Positions 1 to 6,589 of a stretch of DNA of 13,392 nt are shown here, piece by piece. Numbering within the stretch: position 1 is the first letter of the stretch; every line of letters begins with the position of its first letter. The DNA is taken from positions 1,582 to 14,973 of the forward strand of contig JAUMYD010000025.1 in assembly GCA_030528765.1 (NCBI GenBank), read 5' to 3'. The DNA is from Bacillota bacterium. GTDB lineage: Bacteria > Bacillota > Dehalobacteriia > UBA4068. The position numbers were made by a program, and so were the translations under genes. Under the pieces are notes generated by a model. The model saw only the letters and a program-made list of their open reading frames with translations, ran no database searches and had not been told where the DNA came from.

Positions 1-228
1 GCCGCCGTCCTGGGAAGCCTAAGCCAATTCCGGGAGGCCGGGGAGGATTTTCCTGCGGCAGCCCACTGGCAGATCGCCAGCCTGCAGGATGAAAGCGGCA
101 CTGTGGAGCTGCTGCTTCTGCCCCATTGCTTCACAGAAAAAGAGCTGGCTGCGGAACGCCGGCACATGCTGCTCTTCCAGCCGGGGCTTCCCCTGCCGGT
201 GCTGCTCTGCAGCCCTCTGGCCGAATAA
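1..228 (+). CDS. C-terminal end of an unrecognised protein (5' truncated)
   Basis: Frame 1 is open from the first base to a TAA at 226-228 and gives 75 residues of a protein whose start lies before the window. I do not recognise the family. The segment WQIASLQDESGTVELLLLP (about residues 23-41) is faintly like the OB-fold nucleic-acid-binding strands found in DNA polymerase III alpha/PolC-type proteins (LxDxxGxVEVxVFP). That resemblance is weak and I do not base a function on it. The remainder is rich in Leu, Pro and Glu, with no membrane segment and no obvious catalytic motif. The strong terminator at 312-349 fits this gene ending here and converging on the transporter gene at 371-2023. That the frame is coding is likely from its third-position GC and good terminator placement; the product is unknown. 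Confidence 0.6.
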   Translation, partial: AAVLGSLSQFREAGEDFPAAAHWQIASLQDESGTVELLLLPHCFTEKELAAERRHMLLFQPGLPLPVLLCSPLAE

Positions 229-311
229 GCCCGCCCTCCTCCTTTTTCGATAGCTGCCTCCTCCCTGCCCCGGCAGCAGGGAAAGGCCAAAGCAAAACAA
301 AGCGGAAAAAC

Positions 312-349
312 AAAACCCGATCCGTGCGCAGGCACGGATCGGGTTTTTT
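312..349. terminator. Bidirectional Rho-independent terminator
   Basis: A perfect 12-bp stem, CCCGATCCGTGC (316-327) with GCACGGATCGGG (332-343) around a GCAG loop, is extended by AAAA (312-315) pairing with TTTT (344-347) and followed by T to 349. It lies between two convergent genes, ending at 228 (+) and 371 (minus), and the A-run on one side and T-run on the other would let it stop transcription from both sides. Confidence 0.9.
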
Positions 350-370
350 GCTTGCAGCCCGCTTTCAGGC

Positions 371-2023
371 TCAAACATCCATCCTGTTATAAAGCTCCAG
401 ATCCAGCAGGCCCATTTTCTTCGCCACCACCGCGCTCACGGCCACATCCCCCGTGCAGTTGCTCATGGTGGAGAACATGCAGATCAGGGGGTCAATGCCG
501 ATCACCAGGCCCATGGCTTCTATGGGTACATTCAGCTGTGTAAGCAGCAAAGAAAGGCAGATCAGGCCGGAGCCGGGCACGCCCGGTGCGCCGATGGAAA
601 GCAGGATCACAGAAAGGGCCAGCGGCAGCAGCTGCGAAAGGCCCACCTCCACCCCGTACATATCTGCCAATGCCAGTGCAAAAATGCTCATCCGCATGCA
701 GGCCCCGTCCATATTCAGGCTCGCACCCAAAGGCAGGGAGAAGGAATAGATCCGGGGGGAGATCCCCAGCTTCGTTCCGCTGACCTCCATATTCATGGGC
801 AGGGAAACATTGCTGGAGGAGGTGGAAAAGACCTGCAGCATCACAGGGCCGTATTTCTTGAAAAAAGGCAGCGGGCTCAGCCCGGCCATCATCATCATCA
901 GGCTGTAGATCAGCATCATCACCAGAACGGACAGCAGGAAAACAAAAACGCTGTTCACCACGGAAAGCAGGGATTGCAGGCCTGTATTCAGCACCAGAGA
1001 AAAAACAGAGCAGAAAGTGACCACAGGAACGAACTTCACCAGCAGGCCGGTGATTTTCAGGAAAAGCGCATTGCAGGCCTCAAAAAAGCCCTGCAGCAGG
1101 GAGCTGTGCTCACCGATCATGCCCGTGGCGATGCCGCAGAGCGTGGCCAGGAAGATCAGCTGCAGCAAATTCGGTTCCAGAAAGGGCTGGATAAAATTAT
1201 CCGGAACAATATTGATCAGCATATCCACCAGAGAAACCTGCAGCTGGGACTCTGTTACGCCGCTCACATCTGCCTCCATAACGCCGCGGAAGAAGAAATT
1301 CACCGGTTCCAGCAGGTAATAGAGGCCAATGCCCACACCTGTGGCCAGCACGGTGGTGAGCCCATAGCGAACCAGCACCTTCCCCCCCAGCTTGCTCAGG
1401 TAGGAAAGGCCGCCGTACTGATTGAAACAGCTCACCAGGGAGAAGAATACCACCGGCGCCACCATAGCCTTCAGCGCGTTCATGAAAACATCCTTCACCG
1501 GCAGCAGCAGCTTCTCATCCAGGAAAAGCAGTATTTCCCCGGGCAGCAGGCCCTTCAGCAGCAGCGCCAAGAAAACCGCAAGGAACAGGGCAGTAAGCGT
1601 GTAGTAGAGCGAGCGTTTCCCGCTGCGCTGTACCGTCAGAAAGATGCTGTTCAGGCCACGGCGATTCTTATATTTCAGATCATCCACATAGGAACGAAGG
1701 ATGCGGTTCCGCAGGGAGATCTCTGCCTCCGGGCCCAGCTCCTCCATATCCAAGGGGATGCCGTAATTCAGGCTTTCGGCAAAATCATAAGCCTGGCCGG
1801 GAACGGTGATCTCCAGCAGGATCTCTCCCATCCAGCGGCGAAGATCCAGCTGCATTTCCGCAGCACCCTCCCCGTGGGAGATCAGGCTGTGCATCAGCTC
1901 ATCCGAAAGCATCAGAGCTCTTGTGATCTCCCGCCTTTCCAGGCCGTATTTGTGAAGCATTTTTTCGATCCAATTCAAAGCCTCTTCGATCCCGGAAGGA
2001 TCTGCCGGCCATTTCATCGACAT
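371..2023 (-). CDS. DAACS-family (SDF) symporter with N-terminal RsbW-like ATPase-fold domain
   Basis: A 550-residue inner-membrane secondary transporter of the dicarboxylate/amino acid:cation symporter family. Family marks are the serine-rich HP1 tip SSS (402-404), TM7 NMDG (437-440), HP2 GAPGVPGSG (478-486), and the TM8 residues D511, N522 and D526 that match the cation-site residues of GltPh. Unusually, the GltPh substrate residues D394 and R397 are C515 and S518 here, so an acidic amino acid or dicarboxylate is an unlikely substrate. Residues about 5-133 precede the first membrane helix and look like a degenerate anti-sigma-factor/histidine-kinase-type ATPase fold: E42 and H50 of an N-box are kept, but the key Asn is S46 and no DxGxG box is seen. 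I chose ATG at 2023 because AGAGG lies 8 nt upstream; an in-frame GTG at 2032 would add three residues. Promoter candidate at 2110-2138. Transporter family is certain; substrate is unknown. Confidence 0.9.
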   Translation of the reverse strand: MSMKWPADPSGIEEALNWIEKMLHKYGLERREITRALMLSDELMHSLISHGEGAAEMQLDLRRWMGEILLEITVPGQAYDFAESLNYGIPLDMEELGPEAEISLRNRILRSYVDDLKYKNRRGLNSIFLTVQRSGKRSLYYTLTALFLAVFLALLLKGLLPGEILLFLDEKLLLPVKDVFMNALKAMVAPVVFFSLVSCFNQYGGLSYLSKLGGKVLVRYGLTTVLATGVGIGLYYLLEPVNFFFRGVMEADVSGVTESQLQVSLVDMLINIVPDNFIQPFLEPNLLQLIFLATLCGIATGMIGEHSSLLQGFFEACNALFLKITGLLVKFVPVVTFCSVFSLVLNTGLQSLLSVVNSVFVFLLSVLVMMLIYSLMMMMAGLSPLPFFKKYGPVMLQVFSTSSSNVSLPMNMEVSGTKLGISPRIYSFSLPLGASLNMDGACMRMSIFALALADMYGVEVGLSQLLPLALSVILLSIGAPGVPGSGLICLSLLLTQLNVPIEAMGLVIGIDPLICMFSTMSNCTGDVAVSAVVAKKMGLLDLELYNRMDV

Positions 2024-2109
2024 TGGCAACACCTCTGCTGTTTATGATCGCCCCGGCAGGCTCCGGAAGCGATATTCTCACCAGCCTCCCAAAAAAAGGC
2101 TCTTTTATA

Positions 2110-2138
2110 AGTATAGCGAAAAAGCGGAAGAAAAACAA
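2110..2138 (-). promoter_or_regulatory. Promoter candidate for the SDF symporter gene
   Basis: On the minus strand a -35-like TTGTTT (2133-2138) is followed by exactly 17 nt and a -10 TATACT (2110-2115). Start of transcription would be near 2103, giving an untranslated leader of about 80 nt before the ATG at 2023. The -35 overlaps the T-rich tail of the hairpin at 2140-2162. Confidence 0.45.
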
Positions 2139-2162
2139 GGGAAAGCCTCTCAGCGGCTTTCC
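2129..2162 (-). terminator. Likely terminator of the uptake operon (distal)
   Basis: On the minus strand GGAAAGCC (2155-2162) pairs perfectly with GGCTTTCC (2140-2147) around a 7-nt loop and is followed by CTTGTTTTTC, a T-rich tail. It is about 220 nt beyond the ATPase stop codon and just upstream of the symporter promoter, so it would insulate the two units. Confidence 0.5.
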
Positions 2163-2344
2163 GCCTGCTCCTGCATGCCCTTTATGCTTTCTTCCGAAAA
2201 ACAAAGCCAAGGCCCGGCTGCTGCCGCCCGGGGTGCCTTTCAGCGCGGAAGGCACTGCCGGAGCAGAGAGAAGAAAAAAGCCTTCCCTGCTTTATTTCTT
2301 TCCATTCTATCAGGCAGAACGGGGGAAATCAAGCCACAGCCCAA

Positions 2345-2376
2345 AGAGCAGCCGCGGAATGACCGGCGGTTGCTCT
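2345..2376 (-). terminator. Hairpin just after the ATPase gene, weak terminator
   Basis: AGAGCAGCCGC (2345-2355) pairs with GCGGTTGCTCT (2366-2376), 11 bp with one G-U pair and a 10-nt loop, starting only a few bases after the ATPase stop. The following minus-strand sequence, TTTGGGCTGTGG, is a poor T-run, so it may protect the mRNA 3' end or terminate only partly. Confidence 0.35.
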
Positions 2377-2381
2377 CTGCT

Positions 2382-3134
2382 TTAATACCTGTAGCTGTAG
2401 CTCTGTGTCTCCGCAGAATAGCACAGCTCCACACCAAAGATCTGCTTCAGCAGCTCCCCCTCCCGGAAGGCCTCCGGAGCGGCCTGGCAAAGCAGCCGCC
2501 CCGCATGGAGCAAAATGATCCGGTCGGAGAAGCGCAGAGCCATCGGCAGATCATGCAGCACGGAAACAATGCCCTTCCCTTCATCCGCCAGGCCCCGCAG
2601 CAGCTTCATCAGCTCAAGCTGATGCGCAATATCAAGATAGCTCGTGGGCTCATCAAGAAGGATATACTCCGTGCCCTGTGCAAGGGCCATGGCGATATAG
2701 GCATTCTGCCGCATCCCGCCGGAAAGGGCCCGCAGGGGCCGGTGAGCATATTCTGCGACACCCACCTGCTCCATTGCGGAGCCTGCGATCGCATAGTCCC
2801 GCTGCCCGTAACGCCTGGGATATTTCAGATGCGGGAAGCGGCCATGCAGCACCAGCTGCTGCACCGTCATATCCGGAGTAGCCCGCCCCTGGGGCAGGCA
2901 GGCCACCTTCCGGGCAAGGGCATCCCGCGGCAGCTCCGTGATCAGCCTGCCGTCGATCCTTATTTCTCCGCTGCACAGGGGAAGCATCCGCAGTATTGCT
3001 TTTAAAAGGGTGCTTTTTCCGCATCCGTTCACGCCGATCACACTTGTCAGCCTGCCTTTTTCAAAAGAAAGAGAGAGATCATGCAGGATCTCCTTCTTTC
3101 CGTAAGCTGCGCACAGCTGCTTCACTTCAATCAC
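2382..3134 (-). CDS. FecE/BtuD-type ABC transporter ATPase
   Basis: A 250-residue cytoplasmic ATPase that powers a FecCD-type uptake system for iron complexes, haem or corrinoids. Walker A is GVNGCGKST (34-42), the Q-loop Gln is Q82, the ABC signature is LSGGM (137-141), Walker B is YILLDEP (157-163) with D-loop YLD (166-168), and the switch His is H194. Length and the LPRDALARKVACLPQ region are typical of the FecE/FhuC/BtuD branch. After the signature the usual QR is QN (143-144). I chose the GTG at 3134 because AAAGGAGG lies 8 nt before it and the protein then begins MIEVKQL, as in homologues; the frame is open further upstream but that part runs through the permease gene. The gene overlaps the permease end by 8 nt, which implies translational coupling as the third gene of the operon. 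The transported substrate cannot be read from this protein. Confidence 0.93.
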   Translation of the reverse strand: MIEVKQLCAAYGKKEILHDLSLSFEKGRLTSVIGVNGCGKSTLLKAILRMLPLCSGEIRIDGRLITELPRDALARKVACLPQGRATPDMTVQQLVLHGRFPHLKYPRRYGQRDYAIAGSAMEQVGVAEYAHRPLRALSGGMRQNAYIAMALAQGTEYILLDEPTSYLDIAHQLELMKLLRGLADEGKGIVSVLHDLPMALRFSDRIILLHAGRLLCQAAPEAFREGELLKQIFGVELCYSAETQSYSYRY

Positions 3135-4122
3135 GGCTGTGCCCTCCTTTGCCTTTGAGCAGAATAAACACAAAGAAGGGTGCGCCCAGATAGGCCATGA
3201 TGATGCCGACAGGGATCTCATAGGGCGAAAATGCCGTTCTTGCCACTGTATCGCAGAGGCAAACAAAGCCCGCGCCATAAAGCGAACAAAGGCCCATCAG
3301 GTGCAGGGCACTGCTGCCGGCAGCACGGCGAAGCGCATGGGGGACCAGCAGCCCAACAAAGGACAAAAGCCCGGCAAGGCTCACTGCACAGCCGGCGAGC
3401 AGCGCAGCAAAAAGCAGGAACAGGCTTCTCATCAGGCCGGCATTCAGCCCCAGTGCCTTTGCGTTTTCTTCCCCCAGGCTCAGGATCTCCAGCTCATTAT
3501 GGAGCGTATGCAGAAGAAAGATCACAGCACAGATGATAAGCATGGCCGGGAGGAGCTTCTGGTAAGAGACAGCAGCAAACTCCCCGATCTTAAAATCATT
3601 GCTCATCAGGCCCACCTCCGGAAAGAGGGTGGTGATGCTTTCGGAAACCGCACCCAGCAGGCTGTTCAGGGCAACACCGATCAGAATGACCGTGCCCCGG
3701 GAAGCGCCCCAGTGCCTTGCGGCAAAGCTCACCAGCATCACGGCGGCGAAGGCACCGAGAAAGGAAAAAAGGGAGAGCTGCCAGCCCCCGAAGATCCCGT
3801 AGGCTGTACAGAGGGTCACGGCAAGCCCGGCCCCTGCGTTCACGCCGATAATGCTCGGGGAGGCCAGGCGGTTTGCCAGCACGCCCTGGATCACTGCGCC
3901 GGAGACGGAAAGCGCAGCACCGCAAAGAAGAGAGGCCAGCGTTCTCGGCACCCGGACATAGGCAAAGATGCGTGTTCCGGCAGAGGCATTCAGGCCATGG
4001 CGAAAGGCATCCGCCATCTCGGAAAGGGAAAGCGGGCTGCTGCCCAGGCAAAGGGAAAGCACTGCCGAAAGCAGCAGAAAACAAAGGCCCGCTGCATAGA
4101 GCCACTTTATTCTATTCTTCAT
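3127..4122 (-). CDS. FecCD-family ABC transporter permease
   Basis: A 331-residue inner-membrane permease, a homodimer subunit of an iron-siderophore/haem/B12-type importer. It is hydrophobic throughout with about nine to ten membrane segments. Family landmarks are VRVPRTLASLLCGAALSVSG near the N-terminus, the LGEENAKALGL segment that contacts the ATPase, the GLVPHALRR-like stretch, and the C-terminal EIPVGIIMAYLGAPFF. Length is normal. The ATG at 4122 overlaps the last 11 nt of the binding-protein gene, a classic coupled start. An in-frame ATG at 4149 would add nine residues and enlarge the overlap to 38 nt; neither has a strong ribosome binding site. The gene end overlaps the ATPase start by 8 nt. 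Substrate is not determined: the neighbouring siroheme protein makes a haem, siroheme or corrinoid-like compound conceivable, but that is inference. Confidence 0.93.
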   Translation of the reverse strand: MKNRIKWLYAAGLCFLLLSAVLSLCLGSSPLSLSEMADAFRHGLNASAGTRIFAYVRVPRTLASLLCGAALSVSGAVIQGVLANRLASPSIIGVNAGAGLAVTLCTAYGIFGGWQLSLFSFLGAFAAVMLVSFAARHWGASRGTVILIGVALNSLLGAVSESITTLFPEVGLMSNDFKIGEFAAVSYQKLLPAMLIICAVIFLLHTLHNELEILSLGEENAKALGLNAGLMRSLFLLFAALLAGCAVSLAGLLSFVGLLVPHALRRAAGSSALHLMGLCSLYGAGFVCLCDTVARTAFSPYEIPVGIIMAYLGAPFFVFILLKGKGGHSRD

Positions 4123-5071
4123 CAAGCAGGAGCGCACTGAGTTTTTCATAGGATTCCGCCCATCTTGCGTTCGGTTTGTTGTGAAAGAGCCTGCGCTCCA
4201 TCAGGTGGAGCCTGCCCTCCGAAACGGCACGCAGGCTGCCCCAGGCAGGATTTTCTTCCATCATCTGCTGCAGGTTCTGCATCGCCTGCTCACTGTCCCG
4301 GCCCATGGTGACAACGAAGATATGCCGGGGCTCCTGCCGGATCACAGCTTCCACGCTCAGGTTTTCCAGCAGGGAGCTGTCGCTGTCCGCAATATTGATG
4401 CAGGAAAGATCTGCCAGCATCTCCCCAAGGATGCTGCCTTCGCTGCCCTTTGCCTTCACAAAACCGGAGGAAGCGCGGAGCAGCAGCACGCTTCTCTCCT
4501 CCTCCGGCAGGGCCAGGGCAGCGTGCAGAGCCCGGATCTCCTCTATCCGCGTCTGCAGCGAAAGCCCGTTCTGTGCATAAAGATCCTCCCGCCCCGTGAT
4601 GCTGCAGCAGATCTCCAGCATTGCCAGGTATTCCTCAAAATTATCCACATCAAAAAAGGCCACCGGGATCCCGGCTGCCTCAAGCAGCTCCAGCAGCGCA
4701 ACATGGGAAGCGCTGGAGGCACTGGCGATGACCAGATCCGGCTCGGCAGAAAGCAGCAGCTCCGGATTGGGGGAGTGGGCACCGCCCAGATCAAGCGCCC
4801 CCGGGAGCTCCAGGCCAAAATCATCCCAGGCATCCTCTGCCGCAGCGCAGAGAGAGCCGCCGGCCAGCAGCCAGACCTCCGCAAAACTGCCAAGCAGCGC
4901 GGCCACCCGTTCCGGCTTCTTTGAAAGCCGCAGCTCCCGGCCAAGGGCATCACTGAAGCAAAAAGCGCCTTCCGCAGGCTTTCCTTCCCCCGGGCTGCAG
5001 GCTGTAAGCAGGGCCGGCAATATAAAAAGCAGGAGGATCCCTACGATCCGCTGAAAAGCATTCTTTTTCAT
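4112..5071 (-). CDS. Substrate-binding lipoprotein of a FecB/BtuF-type ABC importer
   Basis: A 319-residue extracytoplasmic lipoprotein, first gene of the uptake operon. A signal peptide of basic start (MKKN), hydrophobic core and lipobox LTAC (C25 lipidated) is clear. The mature part has the BtuF/TroA-like two-lobe pattern: a first strand with KPERVAALLGSFAEVWLLAGG (about 51-71), NPELLLSAEPDLVIAS (about 101-116), a lobe-linking helix region with AAGIPVAFFDVDNFEEYLAMLEICCSITG, and a C-terminal NPAWGSLRAVSEGRLHLM stretch typical of the family. I start at ATG 5071, preceded by AGAGGG; an in-frame TTG at 5083 is less likely. Transcription probably begins near 5173 from the promoter at 5180-5208, giving a leader of about 100 nt that crosses the palindrome at 5162-5173. 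The ligand (ferric siderophore, haem, cobamide or other) cannot be assigned from the sequence. Confidence 0.9.
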   Translation of the reverse strand: MKKNAFQRIVGILLLFILPALLTACSPGEGKPAEGAFCFSDALGRELRLSKKPERVAALLGSFAEVWLLAGGSLCAAAEDAWDDFGLELPGALDLGGAHSPNPELLLSAEPDLVIASASSASHVALLELLEAAGIPVAFFDVDNFEEYLAMLEICCSITGREDLYAQNGLSLQTRIEEIRALHAALALPEEERSVLLLRASSGFVKAKGSEGSILGEMLADLSCINIADSDSSLLENLSVEAVIRQEPRHIFVVTMGRDSEQAMQNLQQMMEENPAWGSLRAVSEGRLHLMERRLFHNKPNARWAESYEKLSALLLDEE

Positions 5072-5127
5072 ATTCCCTCTCAAAAGCTGTTTCTCAAAAG
5101 CTGCTTATAAAAGCAATTCCAACGGCA

Positions 5128-5156
5128 TTGACATATTCCCTTTTCATTGATAGAAT
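5128..5156 (+). promoter_or_regulatory. Near-consensus promoter of the DUF134 / siroheme-protein operon
   Basis: A perfect -35 TTGACA (5128-5133), a 17-nt spacer and -10 TAGAAT (5151-5156). Predicted start near 5163 falls inside the TGGCATATGCCA palindrome, and transcription would run through the opposing promoter at 5180-5208 before reaching the ATG at 5231. Confidence 0.8.
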
Positions 5157-5161
5157 AAAAG

Positions 5162-5173
5162 TGGCATATGCCA
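5162..5173. promoter_or_regulatory. Perfect palindromic operator candidate between divergent operons
   Basis: TGGCATATGCCA is a perfect 12-bp palindrome; with one mismatched position it extends to 18 bp (5159-5176, AAG...TTT arms). It spans the predicted start points of both flanking promoters, so a bound protein would block both. I did not find a second copy of this 12-mer in the window. It does not resemble a Fur box. The DUF134 protein encoded next to it is the simplest candidate binder (inference). Confidence 0.6.
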
Positions 5174-5179
5174 TTTATT

Positions 5180-5208
5180 ATTTTACTGTACTGCTGTGCT
5201 CCTGTCAA
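5180..5208 (-). promoter_or_regulatory. Near-consensus promoter of the uptake operon
   Basis: Read on the minus strand: a perfect -35 TTGACA (5203-5208), a 17-nt spacer and -10 TAAAAT (5180-5185). The predicted start near 5173 lies at the edge of the palindrome and transcription then crosses the opposing promoter (5128-5156) before the lipoprotein ATG at 5071. Confidence 0.8.
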
Positions 5209-5230
5209 TCGCAGAGGGAAGGAAGAAGCT

Positions 5231-5575
5231 ATGCCGCGACCAAAAAGACGCAGAAAGATCTGCGCGCTGCCCCGTATTTCGGAGTTTCTCCCCAGCGGTG
5301 GGGCACCCGGCTTCATCACCCTGACGGTGGAGGAATACGAAAGTATCCGCCTCATCGATCAGCAGGGCCTTTCTCAGGAAAAATGTGCTGCCTGCATGCA
5401 GGTGGCACGGACGACCGCACAGCAGATCTATAACTCTGCAAGGAAAAAGCTCGCCCTGGCCCTTGTGAATGGCCTGGGACTGCGGATCGAAGGCGGAGAT
5501 TATCGCCTGTGCGATGGCGGGGAGCAGCTCTGCGGCTGCAGCCCCTGCTCCCGGCATTGTGCAGAGGAGCAATAA
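5231..5575 (+). CDS. DUF134/UPF0251 family DNA-binding protein
   Basis: A 114-residue cytoplasmic protein of the DUF134 (UPF0251) family, predicted DNA-binding proteins with a sigma-factor region-4-like helix-turn-helix. The family pattern is complete: MPRPKRRRKI at the start, then LTVEEYESIRLIDQQGLSQEKCA (about 36-58), the helix-turn-helix stretch MQVARTTAQQIYNSARKKLALALVNG (about 61-86), and LRIEGGDYRLCDGG (about 89-102). The C-terminal tail contains a Cys-rich CGCSPCSRHC, so metal or redox sensing is possible (inference). ATG 5231 gives the family's normal N-terminus and is preceded by a purine-rich GGAAGGAAGAAG stretch. It is the first gene after the promoter at 5128 and is followed 13 nt later by the siroheme protein gene, so it is likely a regulator of itself, its downstream partner and the divergent importer; the target is inferred from position only. 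Confidence 0.92.
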   Translation: MPRPKRRRKICALPRISEFLPSGGAPGFITLTVEEYESIRLIDQQGLSQEKCAACMQVARTTAQQIYNSARKKLALALVNGLGLRIEGGDYRLCDGGEQLCGCSPCSRHCAEEQ

Positions 5576-5588
5576 GCGAAAGGAAGCT

Positions 5589-6524
5589 ATGACTATGGGC
5601 ATTACGAAAGAGCAGATCACCACAGTTAAGGGCAGAGGTTTTCTGCAAAACAGAGGAACAGAATGCTTTTCCGGCAGGATCGTGACGGTCGGCGGCCTAT
5701 TCACGCCTGCGGAGCTCCGCTCCATTGCCGAATGTGCGGAAAAATTCGGCAGCGGAAAGGTGATCTTCACCTCCCGCCTGGCAGCAGAGATCACGGGAAT
5801 CCCTTTTGCGCAGATCCCTGCGGCAGAGCAATTTATGGAGGAGCGCGGCCTCCACTTCGGCGGCACCGGCGCAAAGGTCCGCCCGATCACAGCCTGCAAG
5901 GGGACGAGCTGCGTTTACGGCAATATCGATACCCAGGCCCTGGCAAAGGTCATCTACGATAAATTCTATATCGGTATGCGGGAGGTAAAGCTCCCCCACA
6001 AGTTTAAGATCGGCATTGGCGGCTGCCCCAACAGCTGCATGAAGCCCAGCCTGAACGATGTGGGCATCGAAGGCCGCCGGGCCTTTTCCTTCACACCGGA
6101 GCTCTGCCGCGGCTGCAAAAAATGCGCCGTGGAGGAGAGCTGCCCCACAAAGGCCATTTCCTTTCAGGCTGGCAAAGCCTTTCTTGACCCGGACAAATGC
6201 AGCGGCTGCGGGCTCTGCATCGGCAAATGCCCCTTCCTTGCCGTCCCCGGGGAAGCAAAGGCGGTCTGCCGCATTTTTGCCGGCGGGACCTGGGGAAAGA
6301 AGCAGCGCATGGGCACCCTGCTTTCCGGCAGCTTCACGGAAGAGGAGGTCCCTGTGGTGGTCGAAAAGCTGCTGCTCTGGTTCCGGGAAAATGCCTATGT
6401 GAAGGAACGCCTGGGGGCAGCGATCGACAGGCTGGGCAGCGATGCGCTGGAGGCCGCGCTGGCCGGGGATGATCTTCTTGAAAGACGGGAAGAGATCCTG
6501 GCGGCGCCCCTGCGCACGCCCTGA
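5589..6524 (+). CDS. AsrC-like sulfite/nitrite-reductase half protein with two 4Fe-4S ferredoxin motifs
   Basis: A 311-residue cytoplasmic redox protein. Residues about 18-90 resemble the ferredoxin-like half domain of nitrite/sulfite reductases; the siroheme-4Fe-4S ligands are C103, C108, C146 and C150 (ACKGTSC ... GGCPNSC). A dicluster ferredoxin insert follows: C173, C176, C179, C185 and then C204, C207, C210, C214-P. It is about half the length of assimilatory sulfite reductase and closest in plan to AsrC, the catalytic subunit of anaerobic sulfite reductase, but no asrA- or asrB-like partner is in the window, so electron donor and true substrate are open. Two odd spacings: C-x4-C in the first siroheme pair and C-x2-C-x2-C-x5-C in the first ferredoxin motif, where x3 is usual. 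Start ATG 5589 follows AGGA; ATG 5595 is an alternative. Cotranscribed with DUF134 and ended by the terminator at 6554-6589. Confidence 0.88.
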   Translation: MTMGITKEQITTVKGRGFLQNRGTECFSGRIVTVGGLFTPAELRSIAECAEKFGSGKVIFTSRLAAEITGIPFAQIPAAEQFMEERGLHFGGTGAKVRPITACKGTSCVYGNIDTQALAKVIYDKFYIGMREVKLPHKFKIGIGGCPNSCMKPSLNDVGIEGRRAFSFTPELCRGCKKCAVEESCPTKAISFQAGKAFLDPDKCSGCGLCIGKCPFLAVPGEAKAVCRIFAGGTWGKKQRMGTLLSGSFTEEEVPVVVEKLLLWFRENAYVKERLGAAIDRLGSDALEAALAGDDLLERREEILAAPLRTP

Positions 6525-6553
6525 GCCCGGCTTTCTGCCGAAAAAATATACAG

Positions 6554-6589
6554 AAAAGCTCAAGCAGCAGGAGCTGCTTGAGCTTTTTT
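6554..6589. terminator. Strong bidirectional Rho-independent terminator
   Basis: A perfect 15-bp stem, AAAAGCTCAAGCAGC (6554-6568) with GCTGCTTGAGCTTTT (6573-6587), AGGA loop, followed by T on the + strand. On the minus strand it is followed by CTGTATATTTTTT. It sits between the convergent siroheme-protein gene (end 6524) and acyltransferase gene (end 6703) and can serve both. Confidence 0.92.

Larger units (their letters stand above)
2024..2381. other. Intergenic region, 358 bp, no gene seen
   Basis: This gap separates the uptake-operon ATPase gene (stop at 2382) from the symporter gene (start at 2023), both minus-strand. I see no credible coding frame. It holds a minus-strand promoter candidate (2110-2138), two terminator-like hairpins (2140-2162 and 2345-2376), and a weaker 7-bp inverted repeat, GTGCCTT (2233-2239) with AAGGCAC (2249-2255), that has no T-run. 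The sequence AAGCAGGGAAGGC read on the minus strand near 2280-2292 resembles short motifs in other gaps of this window. Confidence 0.6.

Noticed and set aside
5072..5083. TTG start at 5083 for the binding lipoprotein
   Set aside because: It lies within the probable ribosome binding region, adds MRGN before a standard MKKN signal-peptide start, and ATG 5071 is a better start.
5072..5230. Fur-box-like control of the importer
   Set aside because: No sequence close to the GATAATGATAATCATTATC-type Fur consensus was found; the only clear palindrome is TGGCATATGCCA.
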